A stretch of 64,000 bases of DNA from Candidatus Muiribacterium halophilum (lineage in GTDB: Bacteria; Muiribacteriota; Muiribacteriia; Muiribacteriales; Muiribacteriaceae), in contig JALOAD010000003.1 of NCBI GenBank assembly GCA_023228995.1, positions 1 to 64,000 on the forward strand, in the 5' to 3' direction. Shown piece by piece: positions 26,854-36,036 of this stretch. The notes beneath the pieces were generated by a model, which was not told the origin of the DNA, searched no databases, and worked only from the letters and a program-made list of their open reading frames with translations. The position numbers were made by a program, and so were the translations under genes. Positions within the stretch are counted from its first letter, which is position 1, and the number at the start of each line of letters is the position of its first letter.

Positions 26854-26887
26854 AGCAATCCTCCGTACAAAAACTTTTTAGAATTCG

Positions 26888-27280
26888 TCATACTATTTTA
26901 ACATAAACTTTTCTTGTTCTAGGACCATCAAATTCACAAAAATAAATATTCTGCCATGTCCCAAGTAAAAGTTCACCATTATTTATAATAATAGTTTCAG
27001 AAAAACCAAACATAGAAGCTTTTATATGTGCTGCAGAATTACCTTCAAAATGTCTATAATTATCTTCCCAAGGAACTATTTTATCCATTTCTTTTTCAAT
27101 ATCTTTTTTTACATCAGGATCAGCATTTTCATTAATAGTAACACCAGCTGTTGTATGAGGAATAAAAACAGTGCATATACCATCCTTAACATTACTTTCT
27201 TTAACAATATTCCTTAACTCAGATGTAATATCATAAAATTCTGTTCTACTCAAAGTCCTAATACTAAAATCTCTCAACAT
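26888..27280 (-). CDS. YjbQ/UPF0047 family protein
   Basis: A 130-residue single-domain protein of the secondary thiamine-phosphate synthase family. Diagnostic segments: TVFIPHTTAGVTINENAD, VPWEDNYRHFEGNSAAHIKA and NNGELLLGTWQNIYFCEFDG. These include the conserved His residues thought to bind a ligand or metal. Cellular function is not firmly established for most members. GAGG before the ATG. Part of the alaS-led minus-strand cluster. Confidence 0.93.
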   Translation of the reverse strand: MLRDFSIRTLSRTEFYDITSELRNIVKESNVKDGICTVFIPHTTAGVTINENADPDVKKDIEKEMDKIVPWEDNYRHFEGNSAAHIKASMFGFSETIIINNGELLLGTWQNIYFCEFDGPRTRKVYVKIV

Positions 27281-27297
27281 ATTATAAACCTCTTAAT

Positions 27298-27519
27298 TTA
27301 TATAACTTCAATTACAATTCCTTTTTTTTGAAAATCATCCATTATATCTTTTAAAACCTCTAATTGACAGTATGTAGTCTGAATTTCATTAAGTTCATTA
27401 TCTTTTCTGTCAGTTCTAACAATTGCAAGTCCTTCATATGCTTCAAGTGTATTAACAACAAAATACAAGTTTTTTTTTGGAATTCTATACCACAGACTTA
27501 TTGTATTGTTATGATGCAT
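27298..27519 (-). CDS. DUF4911-like small protein
   Basis: A 73-residue protein resembling DUF4911, a short family often next to U32 peptidase genes: LWYRIPKKNLYFVVNTLEAY, EGLAIVRTDR and the C-terminal KGIVIEVI. Its start overlaps trhP by 11 bp, so the two are coupled. It could assist the tRNA-hydroxylation protein encoded upstream; this is inference from position. Confidence 0.65.
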   Translation of the reverse strand: MHHNNTISLWYRIPKKNLYFVVNTLEAYEGLAIVRTDRKDNELNEIQTTYCQLEVLKDIMDDFQKKGIVIEVI

Positions 27520-28756
27520 TACTAGCCATCCTTGTTCTTAATATGCAAAATTCTTCAACTTTTTTATCAAATCTCATATAAATTCTTTTACCATGATCTG
27601 CATTCATTTCTCTAACAAGTTGACTATCTTTATCTTTAATATAAAAATCCTGAACTATCTGAAAAAAACTGTTTTCCATATTTAAAACTTCAATTTGTTG
27701 TCCATATCCAAAAGAATTTTTTACTTCAACCTCAAAAAAATCACCTTGTTTTCCTGAAGTTACATATCCAAGTATTCTATGACTTCTATTGTAGTAATTA
27801 TTTTTATATACCTGGTCTTTAGAATTGAAATTTTCATCAAATGCAGCTTCAGTATAATTTCTATGACTGATTTTTTTAAGTTCATCAGCCCATTCTTCTT
27901 TAAACTCAAAAATTTCTGGATTTTTAATATATTCATCAATAATCTGCCTATATATTCTGCAAACCATAGCTACATAATAACTTGATTTCATTCTTCCTTC
28001 GATTTTTAATGAACATACTCCAGCATTTATAAGTTCTGGAATTTTTCTAGATAAATTCAAATCAGCTGAATTCATTATATAAGTACCAGTATCATCCTCA
28101 ATAACAGGCATAAACTTACCTTTTCTCTTATCTTCTTCAAGATAATACAATTTATATTTCCATCTACAAGGCTGAGCACAATCTCCTTTATTTGAATCTC
28201 TACCAGCCATAAAACTTGACAAAAGACATCTTCCAGAATATGAAACACACATAGCGCCATGAACAAAAGTCTCAATTTCAATGTTTGAATTTAAAATAAT
28301 ATCTCTTATATTTTTTTGTGTAAGTTCTCTTGCAAGAATAACTCTTTCAGCACCAAGATTTTCCCATAATCTTACAGTATTGGAATTTGTTGTATTAGAT
28401 TGAGTAGAAACATGAACTGGTATTTTTATGTTTTTCTCTTTAATAATAAGCATAAGTCCAGGATCACTTATTATAGCAGCATCAGCTTTTATATCAGCCA
28501 AATATTTCAAAAAAACTTCAATATTTTCAAATTCATCATCTCTATAAAAAGAATTTACAGTAACATAAACTTTTTTACCTAAAAAATGAGCATAATCAAT
28601 AGCTTTTTCAAGCTCTTTATTAGAAAAATTCTTAGCTTTTTTTCTCAAAGAATATTCTTTACCACCAAGATAAACAGCATCCGCACCATAAGCAAATGCA
28701 AATTTCATCTTTTCAAAATCTCCTGCTGGAGCTAAGAGCTCTGGTTTTTTGACCAT
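27509..28756 (-). CDS. trhP: U32 family protein, TrhP-like (tRNA uridine hydroxylation)
   Basis: A 415-residue U32 protein. KPELLAPAGDFEKMKFAFAY at the start, VHVSTQSNTTNSNTV and the cluster-binding block FVHGAMCVSYSGRCLLSSF with DCAQPCRWKY identify the family, whose four cysteines bind an iron-sulfur cluster. The TrhP/YegQ-type proteins function with prephenate in 5-hydroxyuridine formation at tRNA position 34; older annotation is 'peptidase'. It overlaps ruvX by 25 bp and DUF4911 by 11 bp. Confidence 0.88.
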   Translation of the reverse strand: MVKKPELLAPAGDFEKMKFAFAYGADAVYLGGKEYSLRKKAKNFSNKELEKAIDYAHFLGKKVYVTVNSFYRDDEFENIEVFLKYLADIKADAAIISDPGLMLIIKEKNIKIPVHVSTQSNTTNSNTVRLWENLGAERVILARELTQKNIRDIILNSNIEIETFVHGAMCVSYSGRCLLSSFMAGRDSNKGDCAQPCRWKYKLYYLEEDKRKGKFMPVIEDDTGTYIMNSADLNLSRKIPELINAGVCSLKIEGRMKSSYYVAMVCRIYRQIIDEYIKNPEIFEFKEEWADELKKISHRNYTEAAFDENFNSKDQVYKNNYYNRSHRILGYVTSGKQGDFFEVEVKNSFGYGQQIEVLNMENSFFQIVQDFYIKDKDSQLVREMNADHGKRIYMRFDKKVEEFCILRTRMASNAS

Positions 28757-29145
28757 TTAATATACTCCCTCAAAATAATACTTGCAGCAAATTCATCAAC
28801 AAGTTTTTTACTTTTTTTCATTGAATAACCAACTTCCTTCAAAATATCATAAGCATCTCTTGTAGTATAATTCTCATCAAAAAGTTCAACACATACATCA
28901 ATATTATCTTTTATCTTATTAAAAAAATTTCTTACTTTTTCACTCTGAATAGTATCATTACCCTCATGATCTGAAGGAATACCAATAATAATCTTATCAA
29001 CTTTTTTTTCTTCAACAAGAGTTTTTATTTTTTTAACTGAATTTTCATTTTTTATTGTAGTAAAAGGAGATGCTATAGTACCAGATTCATCACTTAAAGC
29101 AATTCCAATCCTTGCAAATCCATAATCTAACGCCATAATTCTCAT
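28732..29145 (-). CDS. ruvX: RuvX/YqgF Holliday-junction resolvase-like nuclease
   Basis: A 137-residue RNase-H-fold protein. MRIMALDYGFARIGIALSDE carries the catalytic first Asp. KIIGIPSDHEG, VELFDENYTT and the C-terminal VDEFAASIILREYI complete the acidic site. The start chosen at 29145 gives the family length. A TTG at 29181 would add 12 residues and overlap alaS. Involved in 16S rRNA 5' end processing and/or junction resolution in other bacteria. The pairing with alaS is common. Confidence 0.9.
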   Translation of the reverse strand: MRIMALDYGFARIGIALSDESGTIASPFTTIKNENSVKKIKTLVEEKKVDKIIIGIPSDHEGNDTIQSEKVRNFFNKIKDNIDVCVELFDENYTTRDAYDILKEVGYSMKKSKKLVDEFAASIILREYIKWSKNQSS

Positions 29146-29161
29146 AATAAAATAAAATCCT

Positions 29162-31762
29162 TTAATTAACTGCTTTTTCAATTATTTCAATAACTTTTTC
29201 TGAAGCTTTTCCAAAATTTTCATTATAACTTGCTCCACCTTGAGCCATATCAGGTTTTCCACCACCTTTACCAGAAAGAAACTGAGTAAGTTCTTTCATA
29301 ATATTTCCAGCATGAATTTTTGATGTAGCATCTCTTGTAACTTTTATAACAATGCCAACTTTTCCTTTATTTTCAGATAAAACAACTCCAACACTTTTTT
29401 CTTTACCTTCTAATAATATATCTGCAACATCTCTAATAGTATTTCCCTCAATACCTTTTAAAGAAGTTACAAAAGCAGTATAGTCTCCAATTTTTTTTTC
29501 AAAAACAGAATCTTCGGTTGTTGCATTTAATCTAGCGTTTTTAAGTTCTTTTTTTAAATCTCTTATATTTTCCATAAATTTAACAACTCTATTAGGAATA
29601 TCCTCATGTTTTACTTTAAGCTCATCAGATAATTTATCTAAAATATCAACTTTAGCTTGAATATATTTTAAAGCTTCTAATCCACAAACAGCTTCAATTC
29701 TTCTAATAGAAGCTGCAATTGAAGTTTCAGATATAATTTTAAAAAAACCAATATCACCAGTTTTTTTTGTATGAGCACCACCACAGAATTCTTTACTATC
29801 ACCCATTTGAACTACTCTTACTTTTTGACCATATTTTTCTCCAAAAAGAGCAGTTGCACCAATTTTTTTAGCTTCTTCTACATCAAAATGATCTGAACTT
29901 ACATCTTTATTTTCCAGAATAAGTCTATTTACCATTTCTTCAACTTTTGTAATTTCTTCATTTGTCATAGCTTGAAAATGTTTAAAATCAAATCTTAATC
30001 TATCCTCACCAACATAAGATCCTGATTGTTCTGCATGAGGACCAAGCAAGTTTCTTAATGCTAAATGAAGTAAATGTGTTGCAGAATGATTTCTCTGAAT
30101 AGAATTTCTTCTATCTTTATCAACTTCAAGTCTAATTTTTTCTCCAATTTCAAAATTAAGTTCTCTATCACATATATGAATTATAAGTCCATCAACAGGT
30201 TTTACAGTATCAATTATTTCAATACTATCTCCACCACCAAATAAAACTTTACCAGTATCACCAACTTGACCACCAGATTCTCCATAAAATGGAGTTTTTG
30301 ATGTTATAAGCATATTTTTATTTATATATTTAATTTCAGCATCACATATAAGCTCATCGTAACCAATAAATTCAACTTCTCCAATTTTTTCCTTGAGTTT
30401 AAAAAACTCTTCAGTTTCAAGTTTTAGAGAATTTCCTTTCCAATTTTCTCTTGACCTTTTTTTCTGTTCTTGCATACTTTCTTTATACTCTTCCTCATCA
30501 ATATTAATATTTTTTTCTTTTAGAATAATCTCAGTAAGATCATAAGGAAAACCATAAGTATCATAAAGTACAAAAACATCTTTACCAGAGAATTTTAAAT
30601 TATTTGAATTTTTATATCTTTCAAGCATATCATCAAGAATTTTAAGACCTTGTTTAAGAGTATTAGAAAATAACTCTTCTTCTTTTTTTATTATAGTTTC
30701 TATAAAATCCATTTTATTTTTTATTTCACAATATGAATTCCCCATAAGTTCAACAATTTTTGAAACAAGTTTATAAATAAACATTTCATTTGTAAGTATA
30801 TTACTGTATCTTACAGCTCTTCTAATTATTCTTCTTAAAACATATCCCCTGCCTTCATTTGAAGGCATTATACCATCTCCAATCAAAAATACAGCACATC
30901 TAGCATGATCTGCCACAACTTTAAATGCAACACCTTCTGTGAGCATACTTTCTCTATTACATTTTTTATTACATATTTTTTCAATTTCTTCAATAATCAA
31001 ACTAAGAACATCAGTTTCATAATTAGAGTGAACACCCTGAACAACAGCAGCAATTCTTTCAAGTCCCATGCCAGTATCGATACCAGGCTGAGGAAGAGGT
31101 TTCATATCACCATTTTCAAATCTTTCAAACTGCATAAAAACATTATTCCATATTTCAACATATCTATCGCATTCACAACCAACTGTGCAATTAGGAGAAT
31201 TACAACCATATTTTTCACCAAAATCATAAAATATCTCAGAATTAGGTCCGCAAGGTCCTGTTGGACCCATTGCCCAAAAATTATCTTTTTCATCAAACTT
31301 AAATATTCTTTCAGATGAAATATTCATTTCTTTATTCCATATATCAAATGCTTCATCATCTTCTCTAAATACAGAAACATATAATCTTTCTGCTGGAATT
31401 TCTAAAATTTCAGTTAAATACTCCCATGCAAAGCTAATTGCTTCTCTTTTAAAATAATGACTAAATGAAAAATTACCAAGCATTTCAAAAAATGTCTGAT
31501 GTCTGGCTGTATAACCAACATTATCAAGATCATTATGTTTTCCACCAGCACGAACGCATTTTTGACATGAAACTGCACTTTTATAATCTCGATTTTCTTT
31601 ACCTTCAAAAACATCTTTAAACTGATTCATACCTGCATTAGTAAATAGCAAAGTCGGATCATTTGCAGGAACAAGAGAAGAACTCTCTACCCTTTTATGT
31701 TCTTTGTTTTCAAAAAAACTAAGAAAACTTTCTCTAATTTCCGCACTAGTCATATATTTCAT
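29162..31762 (-). CDS. alaS: Alanyl-tRNA synthetase
   Basis: An 866-residue full-length class II synthetase. Motif 1/2 region: RQTFFEMLGNFSFSHYFKRE and PTGPCGPNSEIFYDFG. The editing domain has HSATHLLHLALR (zinc HxxxH) and CGGAHTKKTGDIGFF. The C-terminal DHHA1-type tail ends GGGKPDMAQGG. GGAG precedes the ATG, and a clear promoter lies at 31804-31832. First gene of a cluster that continues through ruvX, trhP, DUF4911 and yjbQ. Confidence 0.98.
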   Translation of the reverse strand: MKYMTSAEIRESFLSFFENKEHKRVESSSLVPANDPTLLFTNAGMNQFKDVFEGKENRDYKSAVSCQKCVRAGGKHNDLDNVGYTARHQTFFEMLGNFSFSHYFKREAISFAWEYLTEILEIPAERLYVSVFREDDEAFDIWNKEMNISSERIFKFDEKDNFWAMGPTGPCGPNSEIFYDFGEKYGCNSPNCTVGCECDRYVEIWNNVFMQFERFENGDMKPLPQPGIDTGMGLERIAAVVQGVHSNYETDVLSLIIEEIEKICNKKCNRESMLTEGVAFKVVADHARCAVFLIGDGIMPSNEGRGYVLRRIIRRAVRYSNILTNEMFIYKLVSKIVELMGNSYCEIKNKMDFIETIIKKEEELFSNTLKQGLKILDDMLERYKNSNNLKFSGKDVFVLYDTYGFPYDLTEIILKEKNINIDEEEYKESMQEQKKRSRENWKGNSLKLETEEFFKLKEKIGEVEFIGYDELICDAEIKYINKNMLITSKTPFYGESGGQVGDTGKVLFGGGDSIEIIDTVKPVDGLIIHICDRELNFEIGEKIRLEVDKDRRNSIQRNHSATHLLHLALRNLLGPHAEQSGSYVGEDRLRFDFKHFQAMTNEEITKVEEMVNRLILENKDVSSDHFDVEEAKKIGATALFGEKYGQKVRVVQMGDSKEFCGGAHTKKTGDIGFFKIISETSIAASIRRIEAVCGLEALKYIQAKVDILDKLSDELKVKHEDIPNRVVKFMENIRDLKKELKNARLNATTEDSVFEKKIGDYTAFVTSLKGIEGNTIRDVADILLEGKEKSVGVVLSENKGKVGIVIKVTRDATSKIHAGNIMKELTQFLSGKGGGKPDMAQGGASYNENFGKASEKVIEIIEKAVN

Positions 31763-31803
31763 ATATTTTCTCCGATATAATTTTTATATAAATATTCCTC
31801 TAA

Positions 31804-31832
31804 ATATTACATATTGTCACATATAAAGTCAA
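31804..31832 (-). promoter_or_regulatory. Promoter of alaS
   Basis: TTGACT, 17-bp spacer, TAATAT on the minus strand; start predicted near 31797, with a GGAG site before the ATG at 31762. Confidence 0.65.
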
Positions 31833-31893
31833 ATATACTCAATATTGAAGAAGATCTGTTAACAAAAAGGGAAATTCTGATAATTCATTTTTC

Positions 31894-33177
31894 TTATTTT
31901 AAAATGTTTCTGGCTTTGATTTTTATTTTTTCTGGTGAAGATATATATTCTTGCCCTGATATTAATTTTAAAATTTCTTTGTTATCTTTATATTTTTCTA
32001 AAACTTCTTCAAAAAATTCAATTCTTACCTGATTAACTCTTTCTATATAATTTATGCCTATTAATTTTTCAAGATTTTCTTTTCCGATTTCTTCTTCAAA
32101 AAACAATAAAACTTTTTCTGATGTTAATTTTTTTGTATTTTGCATAAAAATCAATAAATTCTCAATTGGCTTATATCCATGTTGTTTTTCAATTTTATTA
32201 AATAAATTTTTCGACTTTAAATATAAATCTGTATTATTTTTTAATACTTCAAAATCTTGTTTAAAAATAGGACTTATACCCCACCTTAATATATCTATTT
32301 CTGATTCATTTGATTGTTCCTTAGAACTTGTTGAAACTAATATATTATTTATTTCATTAAAGTTTTCTAAAACAATTTTTTCAGCATAAAATTCAGAAAG
32401 ACCGTCTTGCACCCACCGTATAAAAATATCTTTATTATTTAAATTATCCAAATTTAAAACAACTTTTAAAATATAAGTTTCGATAAATTCATGCATCCAA
32501 AGTCTTTTATGCTTACTCGAAAGCAATTTATTATCTTCAAAATCAAAAAAAATATTTTCCTTATTTTGTTTAAAATAAAAGATAGAATAACATATAAAAT
32601 AATTTTCCATTTTATTTATATCCAATTTAAAGTGAGCTTTTGAAATAGTTGTTGTTTTAGTCAAATCATCTTCAATATTTTTTGAAAACTGAAAATTATA
32701 ATTTAAAAATATATCATAATGAGGAATGTTTTCATGTTTTTTAAATAAATGTATCATTGATTCATTATAATACGAAAAAGAGGTCTTAAAATTTAATTTA
32801 TTTCTGTTTTCAGAACTGTTTAATATATATAAATTATCTATATCAAATACATTATATACATACATTTTTATTTTATTTTCATTAATTTTATTAAAATATT
32901 TTTTTAAAAAAGCATTTTTAAAATCATAATCTTTTTTAATATAATCTTTTATTTTTTCTAAATTATTATTAATTAATTTTTTATCTTTCGATAGAAAAAA
33001 GATATAAGTATCTTCTGATATTGAATTGTTTTTTAAAAAAAATTTTTTATTATTTATATACAATATATGTTCTATATCAAAATCATCTTTATATAAAAGA
33101 TATAAATTAGCACATAACCCTAACAAAACAATTATTCCGGTGAATATCCATATTATCATCTTATTAAAACTAATCAA
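31894..33177 (-). CDS. Membrane-anchored gluzincin-like protein with an altered zinc motif
   Basis: A 427-residue protein with an N-terminal anchor (IIWIFTGIIVLLGLCANLYL). Near residue 227 it reads LWMHEFIETYILK and about 20 residues later FIRWVQDGLSEFYAEKIV. The arrangement is that of M1/M61-like gluzincins (H-E-x-x-H ... W-x-x-E-G-x-A-E-Y), but the second His is Glu (HEFIE). Catalysis is therefore doubtful, or the metal site is unusual. The remainder is Lys/Asn-rich and unrecognised. The TTG start has AAGGGG five bases upstream. Confidence 0.5.
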   Translation of the reverse strand: MISFNKMIIWIFTGIIVLLGLCANLYLLYKDDFDIEHILYINNKKFFLKNNSISEDTYIFFLSKDKKLINNNLEKIKDYIKKDYDFKNAFLKKYFNKINENKIKMYVYNVFDIDNLYILNSSENRNKLNFKTSFSYYNESMIHLFKKHENIPHYDIFLNYNFQFSKNIEDDLTKTTTISKAHFKLDINKMENYFICYSIFYFKQNKENIFFDFEDNKLLSSKHKRLWMHEFIETYILKVVLNLDNLNNKDIFIRWVQDGLSEFYAEKIVLENFNEINNILVSTSSKEQSNESEIDILRWGISPIFKQDFEVLKNNTDLYLKSKNLFNKIEKQHGYKPIENLLIFMQNTKKLTSEKVLLFFEEEIGKENLEKLIGINYIERVNQVRIEFFEEVLEKYKDNKEILKLISGQEYISSPEKIKIKARNILK

Positions 33178-33201
33178 TAAATCCCCTTAAAATAAATTAT
33201 A

Positions 33202-33235
33202 GTCTGATACATATATAATCTTATATGTATCAGAC
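33202..33235. terminator. Perfect 14-bp inverted repeat, probable terminator or regulatory hairpin
   Basis: GTCTGATACATATA and its exact complement flank TAATCT. On the minus strand TATAATTTATTTT follows, so it could terminate transcription from the gene ending at 33259. The same bases also contain TATAAT, a possible -10 for the 33177 gene. Confidence 0.5.
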
Positions 33236-33258
33236 CAGTCATATCTTTTTCTTTATCT

Positions 33259-34113
33259 TTAATTATTATACCATGGAGGTAACTCTTGTCCCCAAGAGTC
33301 TGAAGGCTTTTGATTTGATTGTTCTGGTTTAGGTTCATTTGGTTCCGGTTGTTCTGAATCATCTGGTTTTTCTTGATGAATATTTTTTGGAACACAATAT
33401 TCGTTTAATACATTAATCACCTCATACGGCTCTGTTTCTTCAACTTTTTTTTCAGTTTTATTAACAATCTCTTTTTTTGTTTTGCCTGTTTTTGTATTCT
33501 TTAATGTAGTTGTTTCAATTATATTACAGTTATATTCAAAAATCCCTAATTTTACAGATATTTTCTGTTTTTCATAACAAGTACTATCTGCATCATCTTT
33601 AGTTTTAATTGTTTTAATTACCTCTTTTATGGTTTTTGTAATTTTTTTAACAATAGCACAAGATCCATAAGTAACAACCACACTTGCCACAACCCAAGTT
33701 ATTACTGTTACGGGTTCAATCCTATCTTCTTTGAATATTTTAACATTAATTCCGTATTTTGAAATTAATTCGTTTATAAATTCTTTCTCACTGATATCTA
33801 TATTCATATCCGTATTTACTTTATCATAAATAAATATTTTAGAGTCTTCAGAGTTAAATTCCACACTCCAATTTTTGTAATCCAAATCCATAAAATAGTT
33901 AATTATAAACCTTTTAGAATAATCACCTAATGCGGCTTCATATTCTAAATATTCTTTAATTTCATCAATCATACAACAGAATGTTGTTTTTTCGTCATTA
34001 TAATATATACTTTTCTCAGACTGTAAAACAGAAGCAAATGAAATATTACTAAATAAAACTACTATTAAAAAAATAGCAATTTTTTTGGAAAAACTATGCA
34101 TAAAAACATCCAT
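33259..34113 (-). CDS. Secreted protein with Cys residues and a Pro/Gln-rich tail
   Basis: A 284-residue protein with a signal peptide (KIAIFLIVVLFSNISFA). The mature part has an acidic N-terminal domain, a hydrophobic segment (VITWVVASVVVTYGSCAIV), paired cysteines, and a C-terminal low-complexity tail of Pro/Glu/Gln/Asn (QPEPNEPKPEQSNQKP). No family is recognised. The start at 34113 has no SD; an in-frame ATG at 34101 is also possible. Promoter TTGACT-N17-TATATA lies upstream. Confidence 0.5.
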   Translation of the reverse strand: MDVFMHSFSKKIAIFLIVVLFSNISFASVLQSEKSIYYNDEKTTFCCMIDEIKEYLEYEAALGDYSKRFIINYFMDLDYKNWSVEFNSEDSKIFIYDKVNTDMNIDISEKEFINELISKYGINVKIFKEDRIEPVTVITWVVASVVVTYGSCAIVKKITKTIKEVIKTIKTKDDADSTCYEKQKISVKLGIFEYNCNIIETTTLKNTKTGKTKKEIVNKTEKKVEETEPYEVINVLNEYCVPKNIHQEKPDDSEQPEPNEPKPEQSNQKPSDSWGQELPPWYNN

Positions 34114-34134
34114 AATTATATTTAATATATTCTA

Positions 34135-34163
34135 TATATAACAGCTTCTTCTATTGCAGTCAA
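34135..34163 (-). promoter_or_regulatory. Promoter of the 33259-34113 gene
   Basis: TTGACT, 17-bp spacer, TATATA; start predicted about 14-16 bases before the ATG. Confidence 0.55.
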
Positions 34164-34254
34164 TTTTTTTAAATTATTTTTATATTTAAAACCATCAGTT
34201 GTTTTCTATAACAAATAAAACTTCAATATATCTATTTATCTTTTTTTGTTTACC

Positions 34255-34283
34255 TTGTCATTACTTCGGAGTTATTATATAAT
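34255..34283 (+). promoter_or_regulatory. Promoter of the pilin-like gene (predicted leaderless)
   Basis: TTGTCA, 17-bp spacer, TATAAT. The predicted +1 is 34290, one base before the ATG at 34291; no SD can be part of the message. Confidence 0.65.
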
Positions 34284-34290
34284 CTTATCT

Positions 34291-36036
34291 ATGAGTTTTA
34301 ATAAAAAAGGTTCTGTTTATCTTATAGTATTAATGGCATCTGCAGTTATTTATATTATTGCAATGGGCTTTATCTTTATGACCAATTCCACAAGAAAACA
34401 GGAAATAATGGATAGAAACAGAATTGTTGCAAAATATCTTTCTCAAGCAGGAATAGAAAAAGGTATAAATGAAATAGCTGAAATATTTTACTCAGACCTT
34501 CTTGATTCTGAAACAAAAAAAGTTAATATGGAAAAACTCCAAATACTTGATTATGAAAAAGCAGCTAAATTTACTAAAGTTATAAAATTTGATGATCTTT
34601 TAGAAAATGGAAAAACAGAAACTGTTATTACAATTACAAATATCACAAATAACCCATCATTAGGTTCTTCTTTGAAAATAATTCCAGGCGAAGAAGATAA
34701 AATACCAGATACTTTAAATGCATATAAAGAACAAAAAACAGGCAGTTCTGAAAGAAAAATTGGCGGTTATGTTGCAAAATTAAAAATAACCTCAAGAGGG
34801 ATTTACTCAAAAAGAGAGTATGTAACTACAGTTACAAGATCTCTTAAAATAACAAATGTCTCTCCAATAGGCGAAGAATACACTTTGTTTATTGAAGGTG
34901 AAAATGAAGAATTCCTTAAATTCGGCAAATTTACACTTTCAAATTGGACTGTTGATGTAAATCAAGTTAAAACTCTTGTAAATCAAATACAAGAAATGAG
35001 TTCTAAAAAAAACCTTCAAGTACCAGATACTTCAATTAATGATTTTGCAAGTTCATTAAACTTTGTAAAAAATTTCGTACTTATAAATAAAGATAGTGAT
35101 ATAAAAAAAGAAGCCTCTGCTCTTCTTTTTAATTTAGATTTTAGAAGATGGGGTAGAGTCAGAACAAACGGTACTTTACATGTATTTTTACCTTTTTTTG
35201 AAGTAGATGATATTATTAATTACTTTGTTGAAAATAAATATTACTCTAAACCAGAAGTTGGATATGTAGGCTGTTTTAATATGCTTCATAATCCATATCT
35301 TGGAAAATACACTCGTTATGAAGGTAATATTAGAAAAAATTATTATAGACTTGCTCCATATATTTTAAGTCGTAGATTTCCTGTTGAAAGAAGTGATAAA
35401 TATACAAGATTTTCAACTGATTCCTATTATCCACAGGAACATGCTACTGAAAAATCACCTTCTAATAATATTCTTACAAGACCTGGAGAAATCGACAAAT
35501 TTATTCATCAAAACTGTACTACTGACCTTGTTTTAAGAGGAACTCCATCTAATCCAATAACTGTCAACGGTATAATGAATATAGAAGGTTCTCTTACTAT
35601 TGGCGGTAATATTAAAGGAAAAGGTGCTCTTATTGTTAAAGGAAGTATAGTTATTGAAAGTAATATTGAATGCAAAGACGATACTTCTCTTGTATCAATA
35701 ATATCTTTAAATAACCCAATTATTATTAAAAGTAGTATTGAAAACATTAAACTAGATACTTGCATATATTCAAAAGAAAGTATTAAAGGCGGTAAAGACC
35801 TTAAAATTAACGGAAATCTTGTTGTATATAATTTAAACAGACAAAGTGGGCAAGATGCTAGAGTAACTGATATGCCAAAAAATGTTGAGATAAATTATAA
35901 TAAAAATCTCAGAAATTATTATGGGAAACATGTTTATGGTGGAATTAGCAGGAAAAGTATTGATAATTACATAGATTCACTTACAAATTCAGATATAAGC
36001 AATGCTGAAAGAATGCAAAAAAATATGTATAAATGA
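34291..36036 (+). CDS. Large pilin-like (PilX/GspK-type N-terminus) protein
   Basis: A 581-residue protein from the ATG at 34291 (a TTG 45 bases upstream overlaps the promoter). The N-terminus MSFNKKG-SVYLIVLMASAVIYIIAMGFIF has a short basic leader, a Gly before the cleavage site and a hydrophobic helix, like type IV pilus or type II secretion minor pilins of the PilX/GspK kind, without Glu5. The helix continues as RIVAKYLSQAGIEKGINEIA, the usual amphipathic extension. The C-terminal 150 residues have repeated beta strands (INIEGSLTIGGNIKGKGALI-like), as in bactofilin/beta-helix domains. Probably a surface or secretion-apparatus component. Its stop overlaps the nth start (ATGA). Confidence 0.6.
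   Translation: MSFNKKGSVYLIVLMASAVIYIIAMGFIFMTNSTRKQEIMDRNRIVAKYLSQAGIEKGINEIAEIFYSDLLDSETKKVNMEKLQILDYEKAAKFTKVIKFDDLLENGKTETVITITNITNNPSLGSSLKIIPGEEDKIPDTLNAYKEQKTGSSERKIGGYVAKLKITSRGIYSKREYVTTVTRSLKITNVSPIGEEYTLFIEGENEEFLKFGKFTLSNWTVDVNQVKTLVNQIQEMSSKKNLQVPDTSINDFASSLNFVKNFVLINKDSDIKKEASALLFNLDFRRWGRVRTNGTLHVFLPFFEVDDIINYFVENKYYSKPEVGYVGCFNMLHNPYLGKYTRYEGNIRKNYYRLAPYILSRRFPVERSDKYTRFSTDSYYPQEHATEKSPSNNILTRPGEIDKFIHQNCTTDLVLRGTPSNPITVNGIMNIEGSLTIGGNIKGKGALIVKGSIVIESNIECKDDTSLVSIISLNNPIIIKSSIENIKLDTCIYSKESIKGGKDLKINGNLVVYNLNRQSGQDARVTDMPKNVEINYNKNLRNYYGKHVYGGISRKSIDNYIDSLTNSDISNAERMQKNMYK

Noticed and set aside
30905-31318. Plus-strand open frame opposite alaS
   Set aside because: It is antisense to conserved alaS motifs, with no SD and low-complexity composition; a shadow frame, as are the other long antisense frames opposite conserved genes.
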